DNA of 64,000 nucleotides from Macquaria australasica. Its lineage: Eukaryota > Chordata > Actinopteri > Centrarchiformes > Percichthyidae. Shown here in pieces: positions 1-12,809 of this stretch (its first letter is position 1; every line of letters starts with the position of its first letter). Location: contig SEMN01000125.1 in the NCBI GenBank assembly GCA_005408345.1, positions 372,001 to 436,000 of the forward strand, read 5' to 3'. The notes under the pieces were generated by a model. It did not search any database. It had not been told where the DNA came from and saw only the letters and a list, made by a program, of their open reading frames with translations. Both the position numbers and the translations under genes were made by a program.

Positions 1-40
1 GATTAATTGAAAATGAAAATAATTGTTAGTTGCAGCCCTA
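1..40 (-). repeat. End of a GGCTGCAAC-type MITE cut by the window edge
   Basis: The window opens inside a dispersed fish repeat. The visible 40 bases read like the terminal part of the same family seen complete at 1477-1783, ending in tgcagcccta. That terminus, read in reverse, is the start of the family (agggctgcaact). Family assignment is by comparison inside the window and by memory of this common teleost repeat. The rest of the copy lies outside the window. Confidence 0.65.
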
Positions 41-1311
41 CATCGCTTGCTGTCACAATGGAAAACATTGTTACTATGAAAACCAGCAACCGTGAGCTGT
101 CATGTGTTGTAGCTGTGGCACAAATGCATATTTAACAAGGTTTTTAATATGGTCATTTGGATATTTATAACTTATTTCTTCTATTTTGATATGTTTGAAA
201 ACTTAACATAATATGTAGTTACTGTAAATGTCACCTGCCTTAATCTGTTTAACTTGGTGAAACTTGGAAACGGCACCTTGGCCCTTTGGGAATCACAGCT
301 TTATCAAACTCAGTTTTTCTGAGAAATCCCTCTTTCCAGTCAGTGTTTCTTGTGTTTGTGACGCTAGCAACGTCACAGAAGCCTGGAAGCCGGCTGTATC
401 CCCTGGGGATTACAACATGCATGTATCGAACTCAAAGACCAAATCAGAATTTAGGCATTAAAGGATTTTGCCCAGAAAGGGCTTACTGTTAATGGCCAGT
501 GGCTCCTCTCTGGATTCAGCGGTGGACTGTGTTTTTCCCATGAGCCAGTGCAGTGTGATTAGAATGGTTGTGTACGTTATTGAATTTTTCATCGGTGTAT
601 AAACACGCTGAACTCAATTACACCTACAAAAAGGATCCTCCTCCGGCTGGCTTGCTTTGAGGTGCAGAATTAGCCGTGTTCGTTGACATAAGGGACACAA
701 GGCAGAGACAAGTTTTCTTTTGAATTTAAAGCAGAACTCCTTTGATATGTTATCACCTTTCATGTGTAAATTAAAATGGGTGAAAAATGTCTTAAATGGC
801 CTTGGGGGTATTGTTTGAACATTGGAACAGAAATGGAATTGTCATTGCATTCTGTGGCGAGGAGGTGTAAAAGTTCCTCCGAGTCTTTGTAATGAAGAAT
901 AGCTCCTGACGCTCAGAGCTGGATATTAACGCCACGAGATGATACAATACGATCTGCCACCAGGAAATTCATTCTCTGAAATGAAAGAGAAATCCAATTT
1001 CCCCTGTATACTTCTCATTTGAATATAAATCAAAGGCTGGTTTGCTCCTATTTCCTTCCTGTTTTGCCCACTCAAAATTGGAAACATGAAAGTAAGTCTG
1101 GGCTTCTTATCTCTGTCATCTTTTAGGGTGAAACTCAAACCAGCTCTGGTTGTTTTGCTGCGATAAGAGTAGAATCCAGACAACAAATCACTGAAATGTG
1201 ACAAACATTCAATATAACGCAATTCAAAGGATTAAATAGTACTTTTCAGTCTGTCTGAGGTCATATAAGAGAAAATATTTACAGTGTGAATTATAAGTTG
1301 CTTGGATCTGT
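41..1311. other. Unassigned AT-rich sequence, no gene seen
   Basis: Reading frames here are short and in unconvincing contexts, with no domain I recognise. No tandem repeat or clear element end is visible. It may be unique intronic or upstream sequence of the downstream glycosyltransferase gene. Confidence 0.5.
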
Positions 1312-1941
1312 AGCCAAAATGATTAGTTGATTAGTCGTTTTACAGAAAATTAGTCTAACTACTTTAATAATCGTTAATCATCACTATTAATAAAGTCATT
1401 TTTCACGCAAAAATGTCAAACATTCCCTAGTTCCAGCTTCTCATTTGTGAAGATTTTTGTTTTTATCTTATGTGATTAGAGCTGAAACAATTAGTCAATT
1501 AATCTGTTAGTCTATAAACAGAAAATTAGCAACAATTTTGAATATCGATTTATCAATTCAGTAATTTCTCAAGTAAATATTAAAGAAAAATATATATCTG
1601 GGTTTTGAAATGTTTGCTTGGACGAAACAAGGCATTAAAATACTAAAACTTGGGCTCTGGAAAACTATAACAGGCATTTTTCACTTTTTTCTGATATTTT
1701 ATTGTCTAAACAAATTATCGAATTATGAAGAAAGTAATCAGCAGGTTGATTGATAACGAAAATAATACTTAGTTGCATCCTTATATGTGACTGTACGCTG
1801 AAACACTTTTAGTTTAGAGTTTTAGGAAATTGTGATTTTTTTAAAACTTTTTTTAGACAATTTATAGACTAAATGATTAATCATTTAATCAATAAAATAA
1901 TCTTCATATTAATCAATGATGAAAATAAGTTGCAGCCCTAC
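1312..1941 (-). repeat. Self-nested pair of GGCTGCAAC-type MITEs
   Basis: An outer minus-oriented copy occupies 1312-1476 and resumes at about 1784-1941, where it ends in gttgcagcccta. Between the halves sits a second, nearly full minus copy of the same family (about 1477-1783), running from tagagctgaaac to gttgcatcc. The 8 bases before the inner copy (tatgtgat, 1469-1476) recur after it as tatgtgac (1784-1791). This is the 8-bp target duplication expected for hAT-type elements. No transposase frame is present, so both are non-autonomous. The superfamily is inferred from duplication length. Confidence 0.7.
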
Positions 1942-2009
1942 TTGGATGAGATTTTCCCAGATTAGAAACATTCCCCACATTGTTATTTGCCATTCATAGA
2001 AACATATTT

Positions 2010-2337
2010 TTAAAGGAATAGGTCGACATTATGGGGGAATACACTTATTTGGTTTCCTGTTGAGAGTTAGATGAGAAGATTGATGCCAGTCTCATATCTG
2101 TACGCGAAATGCGAAGCTACAGCCAGCAGCCGGTTAGCTTAGCTTAGCATAAAGACTGGAAACGGGGAAACAGCTAGCCTGGCTCTGTCCAAAGGTATCA
2201 AAATCAACCTACCAGAACCTCCACAGCTCACTAGTTAACACGTTATAATTAATTGAAGTTACTGTTCCCGGTCAAGACATTGTCTGGTTTAGGTCAAGGA
2301 CTGATGAGGCTAAATAATAGTCTGCCCCTTTAAAAAC
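2010..2337. repeat. MITE-like dispersed fish repeat with short inverted ends
   Basis: The segment starts with ttttaaaggaata and ends with cccctttaaaaac, so the edges are roughly inverted copies (TTTAAAGG). Inside is the phrase gttagcttagcttagcat, which I recognise from a very common percomorph repeat whose sequence continues with 'aaagactgg' and 'cagctagcctggctctgtcc'. No coding capacity. The superfamily is not determined. Confidence 0.65.
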
Positions 2338-3930
2338 ATTAATTTTCTTCAAATGTTTGTTTTAAAATGTTTTTATATTAATAATACCCTGTTAAGTAAA
2401 TATCTTCTAAAAAATCATAAAGGACTTTACTGTTTTCCAGGACAAAAAGTAGATTTAAAATCTCAAATGTCCAACAAATCCCTCTCCCTTCTGAGCAGGT
2501 TAAAACCATTCGGCCCGTGAGTGTTCGTGTACTCAGTGTACCGGTGAGTAGCTTGAGGAAAGGCGAGAGGCGTCCCTTAGATGATTGCCTGTATAGACTA
2601 TATTGACTTTCATCCTGTAAAATTACCCAGCACTGCTTTTTTATTTGACACCCAGTCACCTCCAGTGATTGATACCCAGCGGACCCTCCCTCCTGAGCTG
2701 CAGCCAAACATTATCCCTCTGACTGGAGACATGAATTCTACCTCGGACCAGATCTATCAGGGGACATCTAATAAAGCACTTTGTTGCTTCATTGCACAGT
2801 CGTGCTCTCAAGGACACTGAGCCGCTACAGCAGACCAGGATGAACGTGTCCTTCCACTGAAATACCACTGTTCTAGTAGTGTTAAGGAGGGTAACAGCAT
2901 AACAATATGGAATAAATTAATTCAGTCAGATGCTGTTTGGTTTCCACATCACATATGTACAGTGTAATGAGGAATATCAAAGATCTAGGCTTTCACCAAG
3001 ATGAACAGCTTTGCCTGTGCTCAGCAGTTTGGATCAGTTCAGTTCTTCCTTGAGGACTCTTCACCACCTTGTAAGGAGGATTGAAATGTTTTTGTATTTG
3101 CTTTTGCAGAAAATGAGTAATGTTCTTTACAATGTCTTGCAAAAATATTTACTTATAGTGCTTTTCAAAGGGTGAATATTTAACGATATTTATTTGAAAC
3201 AATTAAAAAAAAAAAGGTCAGATTTAAGTCTTTGCTTCAACACCTTTACGATGTCGATCTGACATTCACACCTGCTTCACACAGTTATTATTACACGGTC
3301 TTTTTTTCTTTCTTTCTTAACACAAATATTATTAATATTATAAATATATATTAATATGTCATTTTTCATGTGAACAACCAAGTGCAACACCATGAATGTC
3401 TTCCAGGAGGGACTGTTTGAAAATATGCACCTTTATCCCCATTTTTAAACTTTATTGTGTTTCCTATGATGTCCGGCTTTTCGACCCACCTAGGAGTGTG
3501 GCTGGATCAGGTATAAACATCACTCAGACAAAAACAGATTTTGATACCAAACAGAAATGATTATGTGAGTACAGTGTACCATAGATACAGTATATATACA
3601 GATTTGTATTATTGTAATGGAGCTTTGATGCTGCGTCTATTCAGTGGGGGACATTTGAAGTACCCAGTTAATATTCTGACCTTCAACCTTTGTTCTAGCT
3701 GTCCCACTCAAAAGATATTATTTGCCAAATGAAGACTGTGAGATTTTGTCGAAAGCTCAGAAACTAGTAAATGGACCTTTTTAGCTATTTACCACACAGG
3801 TGTTTATGTCATGACAGGCACAGTTTCCTAGTTGCAAGCCTAAATGTGGGACTTTTAACTTTAAATTGAACACATTAAACACTCAGGCCACTGCACAGCT
3901 CCAGTCAGTCTGGTTGAGGGTCAAAAACTA
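2338..3930. other. Unassigned sequence, no gene seen
   Basis: Only short open frames of up to about 110 codons occur, with no recognisable domain and no exon-like splice context. It contains a short T-rich tract near 3300 and A/T-rich simple sequence near 3330-3355. Confidence 0.5.
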
Positions 3931-4035
3931 TGATTTATGCGCCCTTGAGCATGACACTTAGCCCCCAACTGCTCCAGAAAAGCGGCCAACAGCACATAGT
4001 CATTGTAGATGTGGGTATTGGCAACTGAATAATGT
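3931..4035 (+). repeat. SINE body fragment
   Basis: The phrase gcccttgagcatgacactta followed by gcccccaactgctccag matches the body of teleost tRNA-derived SINEs ('cccttgagcaaggcacttaacccc'). No tRNA-like head with A and B boxes is visible upstream, so this is a degraded fragment. The assignment rests on a remembered consensus. Confidence 0.5.
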
Positions 4036-5134
4036 GTAACGCATCCTCCCCCACAGTTAACTTCCCAAGTCATTGGTCTAAATAAGAACATGTTCAGAAA
4101 AGAAAAACTAGCACCCAATCTTCAAGGTCTAATCGTGAGTTGAGCACGTTAAGAACAGTAATAAAAGGAGAAATAAACCCAGGATAAGTACATTTTAGGC
4201 CAGAGATAACATTGAAATTGTTTGAGAACTTGCCTTTGATAAAATGTGGGACGGTGAGAGACTCAGATGGTGATTCAGTGCCACCGGGGCTGCTGCCATG
4301 AAATCTGAGTGACAGAATCATGTCTCATCTGAGACAGCCTGTAGCCAAACAAACAGCAGCTCATTACAGCATCAGTTTGGATCGCCTGCTCTGAATGGAA
4401 GAGAGGTGACATTGGCTCATAATGTGCGGGAGGGACGTGTGTGTGTGGAGGGGAGGGGGCTGTGTGATGCCATAAATTGCTTAATGTTTCTTTACGTCTC
4501 AGTGGTCATGATGTCGAACCAAAGGTACTTGAACTTTGGATGCACTGGCTTTTGAGTATCAGAGCAAGTCAAGCTCGTGAGAAACTGCAGCCAATCAATC
4601 TGTGTGGTTAGAGATGTGATCCAGACATGCAAACAATTTCCAAGAAGCCACACTTCCATCCATCCACCTATCAATTTTCAACCACTTGTCTGGGTCCAGA
4701 TACATTTTTAAAATGTTTGCTTTCTTCAGTATCTGTGCCTGGCAACTACAGTATGGTTAAGGTTAAAGAAGCATTATGATTAAAGTAATTAAACTGGTTA
4801 AGCTATGGTTAGGGTTAGTCAAAGATCATGGTTATGATTATTAAAAAGGTGAATGTTAATTGCACGTCTTTGCTGAGATGAACTCCGGTCTCCTGCATCA
4901 GGAGTCATCCAATATAGACGTAATTCTTAGAGATACTGGGCTGGTATATCGTGATACTTTTGTCACATTTTTCCAGACTACTACCTCATTGAAGAAAACT
5001 TTTCAGACAGTCCATGTGTTTGTAGTTGCTGTTCCGTCACTGCAGTCCTCCATGTGTTGGTCTTTAAGGTTTCAGTATACTTGAAACAATACTATACTCA
5101 TACTCATACCACTCATCATCCGACCACGTGTAAA
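4036..5134. other. Unassigned sequence with degenerate GGTTAGGGTTA stretch
   Basis: No gene is seen. Around 4750-4860 there is a loose repetition of ggttaag/ggttagggtta motifs, probably the residue of a dispersed repeat. The frames at 4094-4321 and 4860-5084 have no protein features I recognise. Confidence 0.45.
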
Positions 5135-5441
5135 GGTGTGTTCAGACAGAATTCGAAGTTAATTTTAGAGGTGCCGCAATTGCATGCAACGTAAATGGGA
5201 AGATGCAAGTAGGTGCAATTAGATGCAAATTTGGCCAAGGCAGTGAACTAAAGCGTAGACACATCCACACAAGATGAAAATTTTTCAACTTGAGCAAAAG
5301 AATTGCGCCTACCCCAGAGCATTATAAATCTACTTCATAAACGTAAAGAGATGAAAGGAAAAAGGCAAGACCGGAGGGAAATGGCAGTTTGCGCTAATAA
5401 TGCAAGGTGAAGACTTTATTTGCTTTCTGTCTGAACACACC
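5135..5441. repeat. 307-bp MITE with perfect 17-bp terminal inverted repeats
   Basis: The left end ggtgtgttcagacagaa (5135-5151) is the exact reverse complement of the right end ttctgtctgaacacacc (5425-5441). The interior has no meaningful coding frame, as expected for a non-autonomous DNA element. Target duplications are not clear: the flanks read gtaaa and ataag. The superfamily is undetermined. Confidence 0.8.
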
Positions 5442-6179
5442 ATAAGATGCAAAAGTGTTTACAAAAAACTGTTACTAAAACTAAATCCTGCATCATAGAG
5501 AGGGACAAGACAGAATGAATCTTAAAAATGGTGACAGTCTCTTGTTGAAGGCATTCATACTGTTGCAAAAGTGATGGATGAAAAAAGAATATAGAGACAA
5601 GTTCAAACGCAGTCCCCCCAATTCCACTGCTGGAAAGGTGGTTTCAGATATTGTGAGACTATTAGACTAGCACTTTGTTTGGGCTACACTGAGGCCTTTA
5701 CACTACGATAATGTCGTTAAAAAATGTGGTTAAAAATGACATAGCACTTGTGTGTGCTGAAAGGTCTTTTCTAAACGACCGTTTTTGTGAAGACTAAATA
5801 TTTCATTCATAATTCATAGAGTAAGTGCAGGAAACCCGGTGAGACAGGAGCCACGTCCATCACTGCTCTGTTGTGCTTGACTCGCTCAGATGAGTGAGTC
5901 AAACAAGCCGCTGGGAGTTCTGCTCTCTCTAAGCAAAAGCTTATTGGAGGACATTTTCATTCAGGTCCCCAAGCTCTGATGTTTTGCTTTTCGGCGTTGG
6001 TTACAAATGTGGCTTTTTGTCTACAGCATGTTTCTTCTCTGTTTCTCATCTTATTGGGTGATTTAAATGAAAAATACACAAAATATTCATCATCATCAGT
6101 GCTATACACAAGTAGAAAACCCAATTATCCTATTTAAAACACAATAGTGTCACTAAATTCCCTTGCCAAGTTCTTGTTA
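5442..6179. other. Unassigned sequence, no gene seen
   Basis: No domain, RNA gene or clear repeat edge was recognised between the MITE at 5135-5441 and the LINE remnant that follows. Confidence 0.5.
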
Positions 6180-6745
6180 ACTTTTACAGAGGAGCAATAG
6201 AAAGCATCCTGATTGGAAACATTACAAACTGGCATGGGATGTGCGAGGCCCAGGACAGGAGGGCTTTGCAGCGGGTGATTAAAATTGCCCAGAACATCAT
6301 GGGTACCCATCTACCGAGCATCAGTGATATCGGAGAGGTGAGGTGCCTGCGCAGAGCCCAAAGGATGCTAAAAGACAATAACCACCCCAGCCCCAGCCTG
6401 TTCACTCTGCTGCCATCTGGCAAGCCATACAGAAGTATCCGCTGCCGTACCACCAGACTACAGAGCAGCTTCTTTCCTCAGGCTGTGGGATCTTCTGCAT
6501 CTTCTGCACTTCACCATAAATAAATGACATGGAACTTTCTGTTACGCTGGTTTTGCACATTACCATACCTCTACCTTTGTATTATGTATTCAAGTAACTG
6601 AACATTGTTTTTATTATTATTCTATTCTGATTTTGGATATTTGTGTGTGTGTTCTGTGTGTAGCGTGAAAGGGGCTACAACTTTAATTTCATTGTGGAGC
6701 CCTGTGTTGTAGAATGACTAATAAACGTACCTTGAACCTTGAATT
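6180..6745 (+). mobile_element. 5'-truncated non-LTR retrotransposon: end of RT ORF plus 3' UTR
   Basis: Frame 1 of the plus strand, entering from about 6184, carries the C-terminal tail typical of fish LINE reverse-transcriptase ORFs. It has an ESILIGNITNWHG-like entry, then DRRALQRVIKIAQ, then LFTLLPSGKPYRSIRCRT, and ends SSFFPQA before a stop at 6521-6523. The catalytic polymerase domain is absent, so this is a dead 5'-truncated copy. The following 220 bases resemble the LINE 3' UTR, ending in an aataaacgtaccttgaacctt tail. Clade (L2/Rex1-like) is not certain. The open frame on the opposite strand (6184-6453) is a shadow. Confidence 0.8.
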
Positions 6746-7609
6746 AAAATGCTGTCATACATGTATGTTATGGTTTTAGGCAGAGATAACACAATAGGCT
6801 TTAAATGTTTTACTATGGATTTACTCAGAAATAGTAAAATAGGTCCTCAGTGTAGTACAATGGTGATGCATCTCAAACAATGGCAGTGAGCACCACACTG
6901 CTCATTATGGCTTTATTTAAGAGGGAACACATACTGCTTGGAACAATAACAAGTAGGAGAAATTCATTATTCGCTGTTATTCATATGCAAATGGTTCCTC
7001 TACAAGAACACCCTCCTCTTCAGTCTCCACTTCGCTGGGTGCTCCAGCTTTGTGTATGTGTGTGCTCAAGTCTAGAAAAAAAAACATCATCACATCCTAT
7101 ATCAATTATGTTGAGTGGTCTCTTCACATTGATTACCAGATAAGAGGTTGGGCCAAATGCTTTGTTCCAGTAACATACTGTGGGAAGATGGGTTGGTGTA
7201 TGTCGGTGAAAAGGCTCTGGAGGACCCTCGAGGTTTGATCAGAACAGAACTCAGTGAACGCGTTGGCCTGAAGTAAAATGTCCTCTGGCTGTTGAACTAA
7301 AAATGGACAAATACCCAAACCATTTTTTTAAAAACACCACATTATCTGTATTTTCTGGTTTTCTGTTGGGGTACTCTGAAGCTGTTTATGCCAAGCATCA
7401 CTGGACAGTAATATGATTTCTGCTGACTCGATTTGAAAGTGGACCAGAGAGTGTTTGTCTTGCTAGGATACTTTCAAGGGCCATAACAGAGCGTTTTTGT
7501 TTTTCAAATTGTAGCCTATTTACTTGAAAGATATGTCTGGTGATATTCTTTACATGTCTTCTTGTCAACAAATCCCACAAAAAGACCAAAACAACAACAA
7601 ATTGATCTT
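6746..7609. other. Unassigned sequence, no gene seen
   Basis: Short frames only, including one at 6880-7143 whose product shows no recognised motif. No splice-flanked exon stands out. Confidence 0.45.
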
Positions 7610-8005
7610 ATCACCAAATATTGCCTGTGTATCCAGCCTGTTATAACATATTCCTCTGTGCCATAGAGCTCCATTTATTTTTTCAATCAATCCCACGTTC
7701 ACTGCTGCTGGAAATACTCCCTAGAACACCAAATGTGCAGCTGAAAATAGTCCCCAACAATTGCACTATTTACTCCATTTGCTAAAAACTACAGTTTTAG
7801 TAAATTATTTTGCCTTTTTTTTTTTTTTTAATGAAACTATATAATTGTGACCCATTTTTTAAGGTTTGCGTCTTCAGTAGGAAGGATTGAGTGCCCCAGA
7901 CAGGGTAGGAAAGTCAAAGTATTGAGAGACAGACTGATGCATTGATGGTTTTTGTCTTCACATGGCATGTCTTGACAGTAACAAAAATATAGAATATAGC
8001 CAGCC
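7610..8005. repeat. Dispersed repeat family B, copy 1
   Basis: Aligns by eye with 24164-24560. Shared blocks in the same order include tcctctgtgccatagagct, caaatgtg, aaaatagtcccc, aaactatata and a gactgatgcattg/gactaacacattg block. Both share a poly-T/A-rich middle. No coding potential. Family name unknown. Confidence 0.65.
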
Positions 8006-9086
8006 TTACCCTTAAAATTATTATAAAAAGAGTTCATTATTGCCTTTTGTTTCTTTAAAAAAACTCATAAAATTCAGTGATATTTTGATAATAAATAAAC
8101 ACGTGAAAATCTTTTATTTTACTTAGATGGACTCAGCTGCTTATTTGCATTTTTTTTCTCCGTTTTTCTTGTCACTTACTGGAAATATTTTTTTAGACAA
8201 CTCGTTCACTGCAACCTGCACTGATCAGGAAACCTAACTTTTGGGTGTGTGGAAGTCCGGGTGAAAATCAGTTTAAACCAAACACCTCTTAAAAAAATGT
8301 ATACTTGACATCTCAAATAATGTTTCCTGCCTTTCAGAGAGCCACTACTTTCTATTCCTTTCCAAATGGTGTGAAACCTTGGAAAGGTTGAGTTAAGTAA
8401 GCCATTATAATTAACATCATGACACCATCAAATACAGTTCCAGTGCATGGTACAGTAATGATGTTGAAAGTGTAGGCTGTGCTGTATTACCACATAATTA
8501 TAACAATGTAGCTTTGACAGCAGCAGAAGTTAATAGTGATTGCTGATTTCAACACCTACTGATACTAAAATGAATGGAAACCAATGGCTGTCGGAAAGAA
8601 GTAAAGTATGTGATTTGGGCTAAAACATACTGAGCTACAAATGGAACAATGTATAGTGCACAATAATGCATAAAAGCAAACTAGGATGTGTCAGGATGGC
8701 CATGGTGAGCCTAGATTCATCAGCGGCCATCTTTTCACTTTATGAGGAAAGCCTCAAATAAATGACTCACTCGACAAACAGAAAGCTGGTATTATGGTGA
8801 GAAAACGTGATATTTTTCTATTTGATTAAGGTTATTACACGAGTCAAGTATGACTGGAGTGTCAGATGCTCTGGAAGTGCACCAAGCTGGATGCTCCAAA
8901 ATCATTTCGAACTAGTTTTAAAGCTATAATGTGGCATATAATGCTTCTGCAAACCCTTCTCCATATCAGGTAACCTTTGGGGTCCCTCTCTGAAGGTTCA
9001 GACACTCTGCTATAATGTTGACCACCACTATTAACATCTATTAAAGGAGATTTAAATTCCTTACTGAATAATTTATCTCATTTCAG
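8006..9086. other. Unassigned sequence, no gene seen
   Basis: No recognisable gene or repeat boundary. It ends at the splice-acceptor-like tract (atttatctcatttcag) of the candidate exon at 9087. Confidence 0.45.
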
Positions 9087-9204
9087 AAAATCTGACCCTG
9101 AGAATCAGCAGAGAGGGGAGTTCTGGCCGGTCCTCCAGATGAAGAGGAGCTGCTCACGTCTCGTCCACGATGCTGCCTTTCATCCCGTTCCACCGGGTTA
9201 AAAT
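9087..9204 (+). other. Candidate noncoding or 5'-UTR exon (118 nt)
   Basis: The segment is preceded by a pyrimidine-rich tract ending in cag at 9086 and followed by a consensus donor, gtgagt, at 9205. It is richer in GC than its surroundings and contains a complete 20-codon upstream-type ORF beginning MKRSCSRL. A second ATG, beginning MLPFIPFHRVK, stays open to the donor. It lies on the same strand as, and 46 kb upstream of, the MGAT4C-type gene. Genes of that family have long, multi-exon 5' UTRs, so it could be one of those exons. It could equally be a lncRNA exon or a chance match. Confidence 0.3.
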
Positions 9205-12200
9205 GTGAGTAGCAGTTCACTGAATATTTAGTCACGCTGGGAGCTCTTGGAACCCTTCAAATGATCGGTTATGAAATATTCAGACCTCATCTCTGTGGGG
9301 ACGGAGCAGGAACACAGCAGGAGCTTCGACAGCTGATTGGGTGACAGAGTTTCCCTTTAGCTCGTTGCAACTCTGCGTTCACCTTTTACACTGACAAGGC
9401 TGACATTAATGGATACCCTTCATGCCTTTCAAGCATGTAACTGTGGTGCAGGCAGTTAGAAAATACAGCAATTGGTAGTTTAAAGAGGGGAGCATTGTAA
9501 CTGGGTGAACTTTTATCCATTACCTGTGATAAAAATAACATTGGGAGCTTGGAATTACAGAGCTCTATCTGACCTTTTAATCAAAATGGAATTATTCATG
9601 ATGTTTGACTGAATATCAGTTTACGCTTATCTGCTATATAGTTGTTTTTTTAAAGCGGCTACTGGGGATTAACTATTTCAAAAAGATAAGTGATGTACAC
9701 AGAGTAACAGCTTTGCCAGCTGGTAAGCAGATCTTAGATGCTCAGTGTCTCAGATCTGCGTCCTATGCAGAAAAAAAAGCACTTAATTCCAAGTTTAGAA
9801 ACTGCTGTTAAGACATCAAATGTAGCTTTAGTGATCTATAATTAAACATACAAACAGCAGTTTAATTGACTACATTTTGAGAAAAGTGAGCTGTGTAAAT
9901 ACAAAGTAAGTTCTTTGAAATGTTCTTAACCCGCTTTAGCCCCTGAAGCAAGAGTACTTCACTTCAGTATCAATATGTAGAAAACTTTAATAGCCTTGAA
10001 ACTGGTGTTGGATTGCTACGTACAGTCAGACCCTCAGCAAAAAGATCAGATCATACATTTGAGAGTGAAAACCTTCAGTCTGAAACCAATAGTCATGACC
10101 ATGTCTACCAACCTGTTTTACTATATTCCGTTTTATTTTTATTTTTGAGAGGCCTGAATTGGTAAAACTATCCAGTAATTCACAAGGGAGCAAAGCAAAG
10201 ATTTTTTTTTTCTGCTTTCCTCTCCTGGCAATTTTCTTGCGAACTCTCAGACTTTTCTTGTGGCTTCCCATGGTTTCCCGACCCTCAGATTGGGAACCCC
10301 TGCTTGTAAACAAAGCCAAACGGCATGCGTCCACCCTTCGCATTTTCAACTCATCTTCGGAAACACCAAGACGGTACAGAGATAGCTAAATCTCTTCTTT
10401 TTCCTCCTCTTTCGGGTGGCAAACAACAAAACTCTTAATCACAACTAACATGCTCTCTGTCGTCATCTATACTGTGTTTTAATTAATTAATTTTAATTCA
10501 AACAAACTCGCAATTTAGTTGTTCTCCCTTACTTATTTTTTGTTTCTATTCTATCAACAGCTTAATGGGTATAAATCAGTGATTTGAATGTGACTCGAAA
10601 ATGCTACCAGGCAAACTGTAAATGTTAGATAAAATAAACACTAAAGTACAGGTTAAAAATCCTTTAACACCCAACCCCCCATGGAGACACGGTCTTTTTA
10701 AGGTTTCAGTTGTACACTCTGCTGTGTATTGTACCTGGATTCTTTATAAAATTACCACGGTGACCTAAAAAAACGACAGTCTTAACATATCTATACATAT
10801 ATTACATGTTCATGTTCATATTTAATATAAATACATAATCTACATACATACATAATCATCCAATCTGTTGCATTGATTGATGGCATTTCGTCTTTCAGAC
10901 ATAGGCGTCTTTTAGTTAATGTGCCTCACGGCTTCATTCATGACATGACAAGACATTAACACAAAGAGCCACAATGCTTTATTAAATTAAGTTGGGTCTC
11001 TCTTTTAATTCCTTATTTTCTCACATGCTGTTTGTGAAGCTGGATATTCATTTATTCATCCACACCGTTCTCACAAACATTGAAAATATAAGGAAAAGAC
11101 TGTTGGTCAAATCTAGATTATTGCTGTGGTTGTTTGAGGGATCGTCTTAGGGTTGTTGTTTTTTTCACCGCAAGGGGAAAATAGTTTTTACAGACTGATC
11201 TGATATGAGAAGAATCTCCTCAGCAAAAAACACAATAAACTGATTCCGTGCAAAAGAGATTATGATTGAGATAATAAATAAAAAGTGATCTTAGAAGGCG
11301 GTTCAGATGTGCTGCAGCCTTTATGTTAATCTGACGTCATTCAATTCAGACTTGTACCTAGTAAGATTGCATTGTATTTTACATTAAAGTGACCAGGGCA
11401 TGTTAAATTGCTGCCAGATTAACGTGAAGGGGTGCATGTCTGGAAGGGGCTTTAGATTAAGCTGGCGTAGTGTGGCTTTGTTGGCTTCTAACAGCCTAAA
11501 TATTGCTCATGTTCACGTACCTCTTAAAATTTGTCCGGACTTTCTTTTTCACAGACTTCCAACTGTGTTTTTTTTTTTTTTTGGGTTGCCTTTATTGCAC
11601 CAGTAGTCAACCCAAGGACTGTCAATACAGCCTGTTCACTAACGTTGGAAAGAGAAAGCAAGCAGTGAAGTTGCCAGCATTTAAAATAACATCCCTGTGT
11701 GTCTTGGATGCCAAAGCACTCATTCACATTCTCGTTCATTCATTTATCCATCCATTCATTAAGTCAGGGACTCACAGTGAGTTTGATAGGATGAGGATAT
11801 GTTAGGATACCTGCTGTGGTATTGTCTGCAGACATCATTCACTTCTCCTCCTCCTCTGCGGTGCTGTGTCGGCTGGTTCACCTCCATGACTCCGCGTCCT
11901 TGTGCCATTCTTTTAGATTACACCACTGTTATACATTCTTAGCATGGAGTATTGTAGCACATTGTCCTCCATCCAGAAGCAGCCACTTTCTGCCATTCAT
12001 ACTTCCCCTGAGTGACATAATCCATAGCAGTAAACATATAGTTGGACTATCTGGGTTTTCTTTGGTGAGTGCTTTCATAATCAGCACTGTATTATATTCC
12101 CTGTCAATCACCTGTCACCCACATAAAGAGCGACAAGTCTCCTCCAGGAAATAATGCCTCAAAAACATGTCGCCTTAAAAACTCAGTTGTCACATCCTTG

Positions 12201-12809
12201 TCAATTTATTTAAGCTGTCTTTGTTAGCTGGAACAGCTACAACGATGACGAATGACTGAAAATTGAATAACGCCTAGTACATTGTGAATCAGTTTGGGGG
12301 AATGCAAACCAGACACAGTAAATCACTGATGTAAATGCATTTTAACCAGCTGATTTTCCACCAGCTGTTGCTCCAGACAGATTTGTACTCGCTGTTTCCG
12401 GGGCCATTCACACCTTTGTCTGAATTCTAATTCTGCACCCAAACATCTAACCAAACACACCAACACAAAAAAGCACAGACTCTATTGTCACAACAATAAA
12501 TAATCGAGACAAATGAATAATTACGGCAAGGGGAATCAATTCCAATTCAAAGTTTCTGACAAGCTAATGGATGGAGTTCAAGTTCGGCCGTGGTGGTGAT
12601 GTAAAGTGCTGCCGGAGATGAAGGAAAAAAATTTCAGCGCTACCGCTATGATCCACTACGTTCCCTCTGTGATTGGAAATCTCATGATGTATGGAGGAGA
12701 TGAGGGAAAGTATTGACTTTTTTTTTTACCTCGCACAATCATCACTCTCATTGCATACCTCAAGGTCCCATATTAATCATTCATTGCATCAGGAATTAAT
12801 GCTATTTTC
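9205..12809. other. Unassigned, largely unique sequence
   Basis: No gene recognised. Around 10268-10310 the phrase ccgaccctcag then attgggaacccctgc resembles a decayed DNA-transposon end common in vertebrates. Homopolymer T runs occur near 10201 and 11567. The frames at 10026-10349, 11503-11805 and 11816-12154 lack any recognisable domain and overlap low-complexity tracts. Confidence 0.45.

Noticed and set aside
6184..6453. Minus-strand frame over the LINE remnant
   Set aside because: Antisense shadow of the RT C-terminal coding sequence.
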